64,000 bases of DNA, taken from positions 55,755,809 to 55,819,808 of the forward strand of contig NC_089494.1 of NCBI RefSeq assembly GCF_036850765.1, in the 5' to 3' direction. Shown here in pieces: positions 11,948-22,710 of this stretch. Below the pieces are notes generated by a model that worked only from the letters and a program-made list of their open reading frames with translations, was not told the origin of the DNA and did not search any database. The position numbers and the translations under genes were made by a program. Position 1 is the first letter of the stretch. Each line of letters begins with the position of its first letter. The stretch comes from Saccopteryx bilineata (taxonomy: Eukaryota; Chordata; Mammalia; Chiroptera; Emballonuridae).

Positions 11948-12020
11948 ATCTTATGAGACTACCATCATATATGCAGTTTGACATTGACTGAAATGTCATT
12001 ATAGGGCACAAGACTATGTT
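11948..12020 (+). mobile_element. Tigger-like DNA transposon, right part
   Basis: 'aatcttatgagactaccatc' and 'gacattgactgaaatgtcat' match the terminal part of the same ancient transposon whose left part lies at 8722-9450. This shows that the retrovirus landed in it. Confidence 0.6.
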
Positions 12021-12024
12021 GATG

Positions 12025-13616
12025 AATATACACTTTGTGTCCTTACTTTGGTGCTAGTAGTGTACAGTATATGCGTTAAGCACATGACATCATTTGTAAG
12101 GGAATAAAAAATTTTAAAAACTTTCCTTCAGATAATATGTCATACTGAACTGTCACTCTTATCACCTTAGTAGATGTCACACACTTCATTCAAAATTAAC
12201 TTGATTTTTTAATTTATAGAGGAAAACACTTTCCATGTTTAAGCCAGTATATAGGGCATAATACCAAAGTCTCCCTGATACAAAGAGTCATTTGTTCAAT
12301 TTTCTGACTTGCTTCAGCAGAAAGAGTAAGTAGAGCACAGGTTGATAAAATGTTTCCAGCAGCAACAAATTAATGGAATCAGATTCCCAAGGTTTCATTC
12401 ATTTTGAATGAATACAAAGTATAATCTTGATGCTAATACAAATGCAGCAAACAGCCATTAAATGGACAGTGTGATCTATCCCACTTCACACTGCTTTATA
12501 AGCAAAATATATCATCATACTCCAGAGCCTTCTCCTGGTTAAATAATTGTAAGGAATATATCACTTGCCATTACTTTTATTGATAAAACATAGCATGTCA
12601 TCTTAATTCATCCTTCCACTGCTTTATTTTTTCTTCTACCAAGTGACTGGGATTCTGATCACCGCGTGTTCTGCTCTCAGATTGAAAGCCTCAACCTCTA
12701 CTCATCGGTTATTTTTCACAAAACAAAACTCAGGTGTAACATCTGTTTTCTTACTGAATCTTTACCAGAGACTCAGATGCTGAGAAGCACTAACCTTGGG
12801 TTTCCCTCAGAAATCCTCAAGTGCACCTGCTTTGTCAGGGTTTGCAACTAAGCGACTTAATGGACAAAGCGCCATTATTTGATTTTCATTTCTGAATTTG
12901 ATTTGGGGTACATGAGCTTGGTGGAATAATGATGACGTTTTACTGCTCTCGAAGCTAGTCATCACTTGAAAAGGTTTAGAAAGCTGGAAACTTTAGTTCC
13001 ATACCTTTTCCTCTGATGTTCAACTAAGCTCACATCTTATTTTAATCTTGGAACAGAGAGAACATTTTATTTGTCTCAATCAGGTATTTTTATGAAATTT
13101 CCCACTTCAAATACCAAATGGTAATTTAATTTATAATTTCTAGTCTGAAAGTGGCATGACTCACTCAGTTTCACTTAGCTGAGAATTCAGTTGACTAAAA
13201 GGTCCAAGAGAGCTTCACTCTTCCACCTGGCACTGGTGCTCTTCCCTAGGGCCGCTCCACAAGGCTAGCTTGGACGTCCTCACCGAATAACAGTCTCGGG
13301 GTCGTCAAACTTTTGCACAGCAGTTGGATTCAAGAGAAGTAAAGTAGAGGCTGCCAGTTCCCCAAGGGCTAGGCTAGAAATTGGCATAGCATCATTTGAG
13401 CCTCATTCAATAGAGCAAAGCAAGTCACAAGGCCAGCTAAAATTCAACAGGATGGGATGGATTCTGCCTCTTTCATAGGTAGAGCAGCATAAATGTTAGA
13501 GGAAAGGAAGAAATGAGTGACCATGTTTGGGGACTATCTAACACACCCACCTAAATTTGAATCCCAAAGCCCCTGTTTTTAAATCAGAAAAGAAGTACTC
13601 TCAGTCTTATTCATTA
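12025..13616. other. Non-coding interval, no recognised element
   Basis: About 1.6 kb without a recognised repeat. A short acceptor/donor-like pair flanks 12681-12729 but the frame is too short to support an exon. Elsewhere nothing stands out. Confidence 0.35.
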
Positions 13617-13624
13617 TACTAGAC

Positions 13625-14146
13625 CAGGGCCCCCAAACTTTTTACACAGGGGTCCAGTTCACTGTCCCTCGGGCCATTGAAGGGCCAGACTATAAAAAAA
13701 ACTATGAACAAATCCCTATGCACACTGCACATATCTTATTTTAAAGTAAAAAAACAAAACGGGGACAAATACAATATTTAAAATAAAGAACAAGTAAATT
13801 TAAATCAACAAACTGACCTGTATTTCAATGGGAACTATGGGCCTGCTTTTGGCTAATAAGATTGTCAATGTCCGGTTCCATATTTGTCACTGCTAGCCGT
13901 AACAAATGATATGACACGCTTGCAGAGCCATGACGCATGTGTCCCGTGTCACCGGAAGTAGTACTGTACGTGAGCGACGCTGCGCTTTGTGGTGCCACCA
14001 CATACAGTGCTGGAGGCATCCACATCCTGTGCTTCTCTCACTGACCACCAATGAAAGAGGTGCCCCTTCTGGAAGTGCAGCGGGGGCCGGATAAATGGCC
14101 TCAGGGAGCCGCATGCAGCCCGCGGGCCATAGTTTGGGGATCCCTG
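13625..14146 (+). mobile_element. Non-autonomous hAT transposon (nhAT), family A
   Basis: The 522-bp element has inverted ends CAGGGCCCCCAAACT and AGTTTGGGGATCCCTG. It is flanked by a perfect 8-bp target-site duplication, tactagac, at 13617-13624 and 14147-14154, the hAT hallmark. The right half is CpG-rich ('gtgagcgacgctgcgc'). A second copy in inverse orientation is at 50330-50824. It contains no transposase ORF. Confidence 0.93.
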
Positions 14147-14245
14147 TACTAGACAATAATTGGTTTTCCCAAAATATTAGTCCCATATACCTGTTGGGCA
14201 AATAAGTTTGTAAAATCTGTATTTTTTTAGTTTTCTCACTTAGAT

Positions 14246-14776
14246 TGTTAAAAAAAATGGCGCTGGGCAGCGCCAGGTATGTGATCTGTGAAATTGCAAA
14301 TTACCTTCCTGCTAGAGAAGGGCCATTGTCTCGCTAATGTTTGCTGGAGGAGAGGTTTTCACACCAGAAAGTTTTGAAAAGAGAGAAAAGGAGGAGGAGA
14401 AGAAGAGGAAGCCATGTTTGCAGAGAGAGAGAGTAGAGAGAATGCAGAGTGCTGAGGAAGAAGCCAGTTTGTGCAGAGAGAAGGGAGGAGGTGTGCAGAT
14501 GAGGAATCAGAGGTGAGGGGCTTTTGTGAGCCCCTCTGAGACTGGTGGGGCCTTTGATTCTAGGAGAAACTAAAGAAGATTCTCCTGGTTGTGGAACCAG
14601 ATAATGTGTCAGTGGCTTTGGGAGCTCTGTGTGTTTGCTCATTGGCCAATGTGAGACTTTAATAAAGGAATGGCCAACAATTTTTTGGCTCCACTGTTGC
14701 TTTACCATCTGCCCAAATTCAGTGAGAACCTGCCTGTGAATGGCTGTGAAGGCGACAGCCGTGACTGCTGGTCATA
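14246..14776 (+). repeat. Solo LTR (AATAAA at 14660)
   Basis: Begins TGTTAAAA at 14246, has a purine-rich middle, carries AATAAA in 'gactttaataaaggaatgg', and ends near 'gactgctggtca'. The terminal 90 bases ('ttggctccactgttgctttaccatctg') resemble the end of the minus-strand LTR at 45554. The flanks tagat and tacat match at 4 of 5 bases. There is no internal region, so it is a solo LTR. Confidence 0.72.
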
Positions 14777-14779
14777 CAT

Positions 14780-15320
14780 AATCCCATGTGTTTAAAAACC
14801 CATGGACTAATTTGCTTGTAATGCTACCCTAGAAATTCAATAATTTTAACACTGAAATCAAACCTTATACATGTATTTCAAATTTACTTAAATTTGAAGT
14901 ATTGTTCAAATTTGAAGTATTGTTCAAGATTGTTCACTGTTGTTCCAATCTTCACTACTCTTTTCATCAGTTAATATTCTCCCCTACAATACAAATTGAA
15001 ACCACAAAGAAAATGAAAATTAAAGACAAACTTAAAATATGCTTACATTCAATGTAGTCAAACCCAGTCATTCATCCAGAAGATCAATAGGCACTAGGAG
15101 CAAGTGAAGTTGACAGTGTTTCTCCCCATCCATCTCATCAAATGCAACTGCTCCAGTTTTCAATTATCTACACCAAAGTGTTCTCCCATTGACAAAAGTA
15201 ACTGAGAGATGACCTCACACCTAACAAGCACTTAATATATGTTAGTCACAAAATATTCTTCATACATAAATCAAAGAGTCATCCTGATTCTTTTGTGTGA
15301 AAACACTGATCAAGACCTCA
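14780..15320. other. AT-rich non-coding interval
   Basis: Nothing recognised, apart from a short imperfect duplication 'aaatttgaagtattgttcaa' around 14890-14930. Confidence 0.4.
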
Positions 15321-15327
15321 ATATACG

Positions 15328-15503
15328 GGGGGGAGGCATAAAGAAAACTAGATAAAAGGTGACAGAGGACAATCTGACTTTGGGTGATGGGTATGCAACA
15401 TAATTGATCAACAAGATAACCTGGACATGTTTTTTTTGAATATATGTACCCTGATTTATTGATGTCACCTCATTAAAATTAATAAAAATTTATTTATATA
15501 AAA
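15328..15503 (+). mobile_element. Short 5'-truncated L1 insertion
   Basis: Matches only the last ~180 bases of the L1 3' UTR ('ggtgacagaggacaatctga', 'caagataacctgga', 'tattgatgtcacc') as in the L1 ending at 63476. A duplication 'aagacctcaatata' flanks it (left end ~15327, right ~15506-15519). It is a typical heavily truncated L1 insertion. Confidence 0.88.
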
Positions 15504-15894
15504 AAAGACCTCAATATATGCTAGACTTTGGGACTATAAAAGCAAATTAACTCTTTTTCAAAGTTTCAGAAAGCTAAGAAAACATAAAATACTTCTTGAG
15601 GTTTTTAGTTTTGTTTTTTAATTTTTAAGAAAATAACCTCTTATCAAAGTTTCCATTCATAGTGTGTTCAGTATCCTCAAGTGAGAGTAAATCAAATAAA
15701 ACTCCTGTGTTAACATAAAGATATTTAACAATAAAAGGTTTCTAAGATAAAGATGAAAAATGATTTTAGTGACAGATTTCTCATCTGCAGATCAGGGATT
15801 TAAGGGACATAAACCTCAAACAGAAAAGCACTCTAGATTATCGCAGAGTGGGAGAGTAAGCTCCCAATGGATATGAGTGATACAAGGAGGATTT

Positions 15895-16345
15895 GGTTCA
15901 TTGGTGAATTCAATACATACCTATTGAGCACCTACTATGCGCCAGCTTGGTTCTGGGTGTGCAACAGAAAGCAAAAAGATGCAATCTCTACTTTCACAGA
16001 AACTCTTATCCAGTGGTAAGCACAGGCACACAGGCAGCTACAAACAGGGTGGTATATTTTAAGAGTCCTGTTTTATGAAGTCCTGTGGTAGCACACAAGA
16101 GAATTCTCTAATCCAGGGCAGGAGGTCAGGGACAGCCTCAATAGAAAAGGATGAGCAGAAATGGGTTAAATGCAAGTTCGAAGGCATGGAGGAGAACAGT
16201 GTTCCAGGCAGAGGAAATAGAATGTACGTAGGCCCAGAGTTAAGAAAGGATGCTTTCTGGGAACCAAACATCCTTTAGTTTGACAACAGCACTATGGTGA
16301 GAGGAAACTGTGGAATGAGAGTGCAGCTTCAGCAGAAATATTACT
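15895..16345 (-). repeat. L2 fragment, minus strand
   Basis: Reads as reverse-complement L2: 'attgagcacctactatgcgc' then 'ccaggcagaggaaatagaatg'. It is diverged and ancient. Antiparallel open frames here are coincidental. Confidence 0.65.
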
Positions 16346-16860
16346 GTTCCTGGGAGTAGAAAAGAAAGGTGTTAGTTATTGAAGTCCACCAACATCCCTA
16401 TTCGAAAAATTCTCCTTTATACACTACATCGAGTAAATTTTTAGCTTTGAATAGAATTATGTGTGTTTGAGCATTACACACACTCAGAAACATGAAGAAT
16501 GAGGAATACATTAATATATATGTTAACCAGGCTAGATGGTGAAATTATAAATGATATTTTTTTTAATTTGTTACTTTATACATTTTTTGTATTTTAAAAA
16601 TTTTATACAATACTACCACAAATATATTTCACAGGAAAACATCCTTGTTTAAATGTAATGTAACTTCTAAATATAACTAAAAATGATGCTTCTGAGCTTT
16701 ATAAATAAATGTTCTATTTCTAATGGATACTTTCTATATAGGTGTTTTTTCTGTTTTTTAATAATAGTGTTTTGTATTTGGAGGATAAACCAGCTGAAAG
16801 TGAGTAACAAACTTTAGAAGTGGATTCTTTATAAGAACAAGAGCAATTATTTTATTTTTA

Positions 16861-17219
16861 TTAAGTGAGAGGCAGGAGGCAGGGAGGCAGAGATAGACTT
16901 CTGCATGTGCCCAGACCAGAATTCACCTCATAAGCCCCCTACAGGTGGCTCTACCCATCTGGGGCTGCTGCTCTGTTGTCTGGCAACTGAGCTATTTCAG
17001 CGCCTGAGGCAGGCCATGAAGCCATCCTCAGTGCCCAAGGCCAAACTGCTTGAACCATTTGTGCCATGGCTGAAGGAGGAGAAGGGAGAGAGAGTAAAGC
17101 AGGAGGGGGAGGGATGAAGAAGCAGATGGTTGCTTCTCCTTTGTGTCCCGAACAGAAATCAAACCTGGAACTTACACATGCTGGGCTGACCCTCTACTGC
17201 TGAGCCAAGTGGTCAGGGT
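16861..17219 (-). mobile_element. Old GCCCTGGCC-type SINE, minus strand
   Basis: On the minus strand: diverged head 'ctgaccacttggctcagcag', degraded B box, CTTCTC body, and an A/T-rich end. Imperfect flanks agagcaatt and agaagcaatt. The many substitutions mark an older copy. Confidence 0.8.
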
Positions 17220-17224
17220 CAGAA

Positions 17225-18320
17225 GCAATTTCAAGAAACACAAAAATATATACATTTTAACAATGTTCCCTATTCACAGAGCATAATCCTTAAATTTGAT
17301 AAATATGTTTTATAAATATGTAAGTGTCATATATATACACACACATGTATAATGCATATACATATGATTTGAATCCAACATAGCACAAATTACTTTTAAC
17401 ATGCTACAAATATTCTGAATATTGCTAAAATCCACCTCTTACACAAATCACTTCTACATTTCAGTAAGCCATAAATGAAAGATAACATTTTTCTTACCCT
17501 AGCAAGCTCTTCCCAGTTTTCTGTTAATTAGTTCACCTCACACAATGTATTCTCCACTATCTATAAATTCTCCTTATTAAACCCAGATCCTCAAGACCAT
17601 CACATGGCTCCTCCAAGTAGTCAGGAGGACAAACTCATGTTTAACCTCACGGGTGAGTTCACATGAGATGCACACAAAATAAATGCATCTGATGACAACT
17701 GCAATAAAGATAGCAAGAGTGATGCACATCCTTGAAAAGCAATAAAAATAAAAAGTGCTTTGTCCTCCCAGTGCCATTTCTCAGAGCTGAGTTTATGCCG
17801 TCTTCCATAATTCCAGGAATGACTGTCAACATGAAGAGTGAATAATCTAGCCTTAGCTCACACACAGACCTTCAAAGGCCCCTGGCATATTTAGTTCATC
17901 AAAATTCATAACTTAATTTGTTTACTTTAAGGAAATTCTCACTTGGTTAACATATGTGAAGTGTCTTAGAGCTAAGATTAAACAACAAAAAATCTTAACA
18001 TGCCTGAATTATTAACTATCAGTTTACAGTTTAAGTGTTTACTTGGCAAAACAATTCACTTTTCAAAGATTGTCATAACAAGTCTTGGGCACAGCTACAG
18101 CAAACATTTGTGTTTGTATTTAATCTGGCTACTTCCACATATGCTCACTGTGACTTAGGAACAGAGCAGTGGGGAGAAAGGAAGGCCGTAGTCATTCCTG
18201 TTGTGCTGATCACAGCGATTTAGGTTGGTAGGTTAGCAGTTTCAAAAGGAATACTGATATTATTATTTATAACTTGCATTTCTCCTTCCTTAAGTCTACT
18301 ATAGAATTTTCATATCTATC
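17225..18320. other. Non-coding interval upstream of a possible exon
   Basis: No repeat recognised. It includes an AT-rich 'tatatatacacacacatg' microsatellite-like patch near 17330. Confidence 0.4.
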
Positions 18321-18325
18321 TTTAG

Positions 18326-18409
18326 GTTATTCGAGTGAGGAACACTGGTATCAATTTAAAAATAGAAGTAAAAGATTTCTCTGATCCTGTTTGTGGTGTC
18401 CAGTTTCAA
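18326..18409 (+). CDS. Candidate internal exon of an unidentified host gene (very tentative)
   Basis: An acceptor-like pyrimidine-rich stretch ends in 'ctatctttag'. An 84-bp segment with one fully open frame follows (28 codons, starting VIRVRNTGINLKIEVKDF and containing two acidic/basic alternations). It ends at a consensus-like donor, 'caa|gtaagaa'. Both phases are zero. The segment lies in sequence free of recognised repeats. I do not recognise the protein and no flanking exon was found, so a chance open frame is possible: for 28 random codons this is not rare. Confidence 0.25.
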
Positions 18410-18419
18410 GTAAGAAAAA

Positions 18420-19440
18420 ATGTCATAGGTACTGAAAATTCCCCAAATTGATATTCCCTGACTGGATAAGAAAAGGCATTCCAGTTTTATATCATCTGTA
18501 TAGTTGCCTAGCAAATCAAAGCGTGATTTACAGATTGAAGGTAGGAAGAACGCTGACCAACTCTAAATGAGATTGACTGGCTTTGCATCAATGCTCTGCT
18601 TTGCATTGTCTCCCACAATAGGATACCTTGTTCCAGTTCTTTAGAGTCTAGGGTGAGAAACAGAGCCCTGACTCAAGGACTATATGGTAAGCAAAGATGC
18701 TAAAGAGATTTGGGAATTAATTTCACCCTCCTTTAAAGGAGACCGTCACTCAAACGATGCTGGGAACAGTACAAGTCACAAGTGAAGGGACATGCCAACT
18801 TTGAGTCATGGATTCTATTGAATCTAAACCCTTGGGTTCAACAAATATATCTTAATGCTTACAGTTCCATTTTTGGAACAACAATTTTATACCTCATTCT
18901 TAGAAATTTTAAAAGAGAATGAATCTAAGATTTCTTTCCTCTCCTCTCTTGCTTCCACCTTTCATTATTTTTTAATTTTCTGAACTAAATAAACATGGTT
19001 CTTTGTAAAATCTTTGGTATAATTCCCAGAGGATCATATCTTATGTACAACAGTATGGCTTGCCCAATAAAACTACAAGTAGCAGAAAAGGCACAAGGTC
19101 CACAGGAGATGAACTCAGCTGTTTTTAGATTGAGTGATGCAAGCTTCATGTGACCATGAGAGCCATCTGCAATTATAGAGATGCAGCCTAGAAATTGTAC
19201 TAATGATTCCAGCAATGGATCAAAGAGAAATGTATAATGTAGGCAAGAGGTATGAATTACAGACATCACTCTCAAAATTTTGTGTGCCTCAGAACAACTT
19301 AATGCACTTGTTAAAATGCCCATTTCCAGAACACCCTCACACACCATTCCCAGAGATGAAGCCAAGAATCTAAATTTTTAAGTATCATCAAGGTAGTTCA
19401 GAAGTAATTGGTCTTTGAACCACACTTCAAAAAACACAGG
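18420..19440. other. Non-coding interval
   Basis: No recognised element. The short minus-strand open frame around 18985-19365 has no supporting features. Confidence 0.4.
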
Positions 19441-19444
19441 GTAA

Positions 19445-19446
<2 letters not shown>

Positions 19447-19492
<46 letters not shown>
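19447..19492. repeat. (TA)n microsatellite
   Basis: About 23 uninterrupted TA units between 'gtaagaa' and 'ttactct'. Likely length-polymorphic. Confidence 0.97.
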
Positions 19493-19494
<2 letters not shown>

Positions 19495-19559
19495 CTCTTA
19501 AAAGTCAATAATAGTAACTTATAATAGTCATTTAATAACATCATATATGCAGAACTTAG

Positions 19560-21738
19560 CAGAAGACAGGGCAAAAAACAAGAGTAGACACGATTCTGCC
19601 ACCATGGAGGAAGAGCTAAGAGGACTGGAGTTGCGTGAGGAAAGCATAAAGTTGGAGGGCCAGGGAGAGACACTATGGGGGATGGCCACCAGAACACCTG
19701 TGCAAAGTTATTCTCCAATACTGCAGTCACCAGCTTTTTTGGGTGGAACATCCCCTATGTGTGTCATTAGCCTGGGGAAAAGCAACTGCTCCACACCTGG
19801 GTGTCTCTCCTACCCCAGTCATGGCAACAGATCATTCTGAATGGCCAGAAAGCTGAGGGCACATCAGTGGCTCAGTTTCCTGGTGTTGAGACCAGAGCAT
19901 TCCCCACACATTCCATACTCTAGGACTGGTGCTTCCAGCTCACTGGACACTCAGTAGAAACTGTCCAAAGTGTGGGCAGACCACACCTCTAGGTTCGGGC
20001 CACACACCCCAGACTCCTGGGTCTACACCCTACTGAGGTCTGTGAAAAAAGTCTGAATAGACTAACACCTGGGGCTGAGTGGCGGAGCCACACCCACGAC
20101 CCTTCCTAATCCCTGAATTACTGCAGGCTCTAGACTCTAACAGAGGTTTTTTCAGTGGCTGAGCCCATAAAGCAGTCAACAGAGGCTGCAGGAGGCAGAA
20201 CTCAGTGAAACTTGGGCCTTTTAAGCAGAACTTTCCTCAAGCCCAGAGTGGGTAAAAGCCAGCATAGGAGTGCAGCTTGGTATTTCCATGTACACCTGGG
20301 CCCAGCAGAGGCAGCCACAAACTCTGGATTGCTTGTATCTCCAAGAAGGTTGCTGAGGGCCAGTTATGGACAGTGTCTCCCACTTGTCTGCACCAGGTTT
20401 CTGCCAGGGAGGCCCAGGGCTGACACATCCAAAGATCAGCTGTGGAAAGCATTGGTTCAGGACTTAATAACCCTTGCTAGAGTGGTATCCTAAGGAAAGG
20501 CTCCTCACACTTGGCCCAGCTGAGGCAAGTTCCACTCTCTGTGTTCACTACCTGCAAAACAGCTCACATGCATTGGATAAGGTGGAGCCTCACAATCAGC
20601 CAGCCTGGGCACTGGATCTCCTACCCTGCAAAGCTAGATTCCACAGGGGGAAGGGAGAGAGGCTTCGAGCATGGACATTTAACGTGTGGGTCCCTGTGAG
20701 TCTATTGTGAGATCTGATTAAGAAGCTTAGCCACATTTAGGAAGGGCACAGTCAGCCCCAGAAGAGGATTCTCTCAGTCTTCCTCCCCGAGATCAAGGTC
20801 TCACCAGCTGAAAGAACTTCTGCAGAGGGGACTGTCGGCCATACTCAGTCTGAACCTACTACTCACCTTATTGGAAAGAAATAAAAATTGAGTATCCAGC
20901 AGTGGCTGAGGGATTAAGCTCTGGAGTAGGGGCCACATTTCCCTAAGCTCCTGACCAAGAAACCCATGACATATGGGGTTCCACTAGCGTATTCACAACC
21001 ACAGTTCCCCTACACCACCAAGCACGCAACATGTAGAGGAGTTGGTTGGGTGAGGCCACTATGAACCCACACTACAGTTTTACTACATAAGGCTCTGTGG
21101 GAAGACCAGGCAGCAACAAAACGTTGAGGAGCAGCTGAATAGTGGAGACAAATCTTACAGAGCTTGGGGGTTTTATGGAGCTGCTGTCATCTCTAAGCAG
21201 ATGGAAGCTGATCCTTATACAAAGGTTGATCCCTCCCACAGTATCCAGACACAGAAAATGCAGACACAAACAGTAAAAAGTGGAGTAGCTGCAGACAGGT
21301 AGCCCATAGCAGGCTACAAACAACAGCTGATGCCACCCAAGAAGATCTAGAGCCAACAAAACTAATAGTGGGCGGCAGACAACACCAACCCTATACTCAG
21401 CTACCAACACAAGCAGCACACACAAAGGTGGAGTCTAGTAGGCACCAGACACTGTGGAGAATAAATACACCCAACAGAACAGACATTGCACAGTGTGTAA
21501 TATTCATGATCAAGGCTGACTGTTAGAGCCAGCCAGCCTTAAAAGATAACTGTAAACATGAAAGAACCAACTGCATTTAATACTCACATACAATAAGAGG
21601 GAAAATAGTACCCTCAAGAAGCATTCCGAGAACAAGAAAAACAGGTGGCCTGGAGGTCAGTACACCAAGCCCATCTTCTTCATAAATAAACCACAAAGAC
21701 TTCAAAGTCAGACAGTACTACCTAAAGCACAGAAAAAA
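19560..21738 (+). mobile_element. 5' UTR of an old near-full-length L1
   Basis: GC-moderate sequence with long runs lacking AT-rich text precedes ORF1 directly. Its length (about 2.2 kb) suits a mammalian L1 leader, and phrases such as 'agatctagagccaac' and 'ggcctggaggtcag' precede the ORF1 start zone. It does not match the 5' UTR of the younger L1 at 55683, so a different L1 lineage is implied. The left boundary is approximate; no duplication was found. Confidence 0.6.
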
Positions 21739-22665
21739 TGGGCAGACTGAGAAATATGACCCAAATGAATCAACAAGAGTAATCCCTTCAAAAAAACTGA
21801 ATGAGATGGAAGTAACCAAACAACCAGATGCAGAGTTTAAAATAATGATTTTTAGTATGCTCAAGGATCTTAGAGCAACAAAGCATGGACATAGTGAGCA
21901 CCTAAATAAAGAGATAGCAAGCATCAAAAGGACATTGAAATCACAAAATAAGAACCAGTCAGAAATGACAAATATAATTTCAGAAATGAAGACTGCACTA
22001 TAAGGAACCAATAGCAGGCTGGATGAAGCAGAGAATCAAATCAGCAATTTAAAGAACAAGATAAATGAAAGCACGGAAGCAGAGCAGCAAAAAGAAAAGA
22101 GGCTCAAAAAGGGTGAGAAAACTCTAAGAGAGCTCTATAACGACATGAAGAGAAACAATATCCACATCATAGGGGTTCCTGAAGGGGAAGAGAACGAACA
22201 AGGAATAGAGAACCTGTTTAAAGAAATCATAGCTAAAAATTTCCCTAAATTGATGCAAAAAAGTACACAAGTTCAAGAAGCACAGAGACTCTCATTAAAG
22301 AAGAACCCAAGGAGGTCTACAACAAGACACATCATAATTAAAGAGCCAAAGTTAACAGAAAAGAAAGAATACTAAAAGCTGCAAGAGAAAAGCAGTTAAT
22401 TACTTACAGAGGAGCCCCCAAAAGAATGACATATGACTTCTCAACAGAAACACTTGAGACCAGGAGAGATTGGCAAGAAATATTCAAAGTGATGCAAAAC
22501 AAGAACCTACAACCAAGATTCTTTATCCAGAAGGCTACTGTTTAGAATTGAAGGAGAAATAAAAGCTTCTCAGACAAAAATAAAAATAAAAATTCAAGGA
22601 ATTCATTACAACCAAACCAGTGCTGCAGGAAATGTTAAGGGGCCTGCTGTAAAAAGAGCAAAGTG
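21739..22665 (+). pseudogene. L1 ORF1 remnant (RNA-binding chaperone)
   Basis: Encodes pieces of the L1 ORF1 protein: a coiled-coil-like stretch from 21806 ('EFKIMIFSMLKDLRATK'), the RRM start IIGVPEGEENEQGIENLF at about 22170, and later 'ASQTKIKIKIQG'-like text. The intact protein is ~330 aa and trimerises to bind L1 RNA. Stops and frameshifts at about 22003, 22375 and beyond inactivate it. Confidence 0.85.
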
Positions 22666-22710
22666 AAAAAAATAAATCTAGAAAAGGAGGATTGTAGATT
22701 TAAAGAACAA

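Noticed and set aside
12681..12729. Possible 49-bp exon (CTCTCAG ... AG|GTGTAA)
   Set aside because: Too short, weak donor, and no partner exon; chance occurrence is likely.
19447..19492. Regulatory meaning of the long TA repeat
   Set aside because: A perfect (TA)n microsatellite with no other context.
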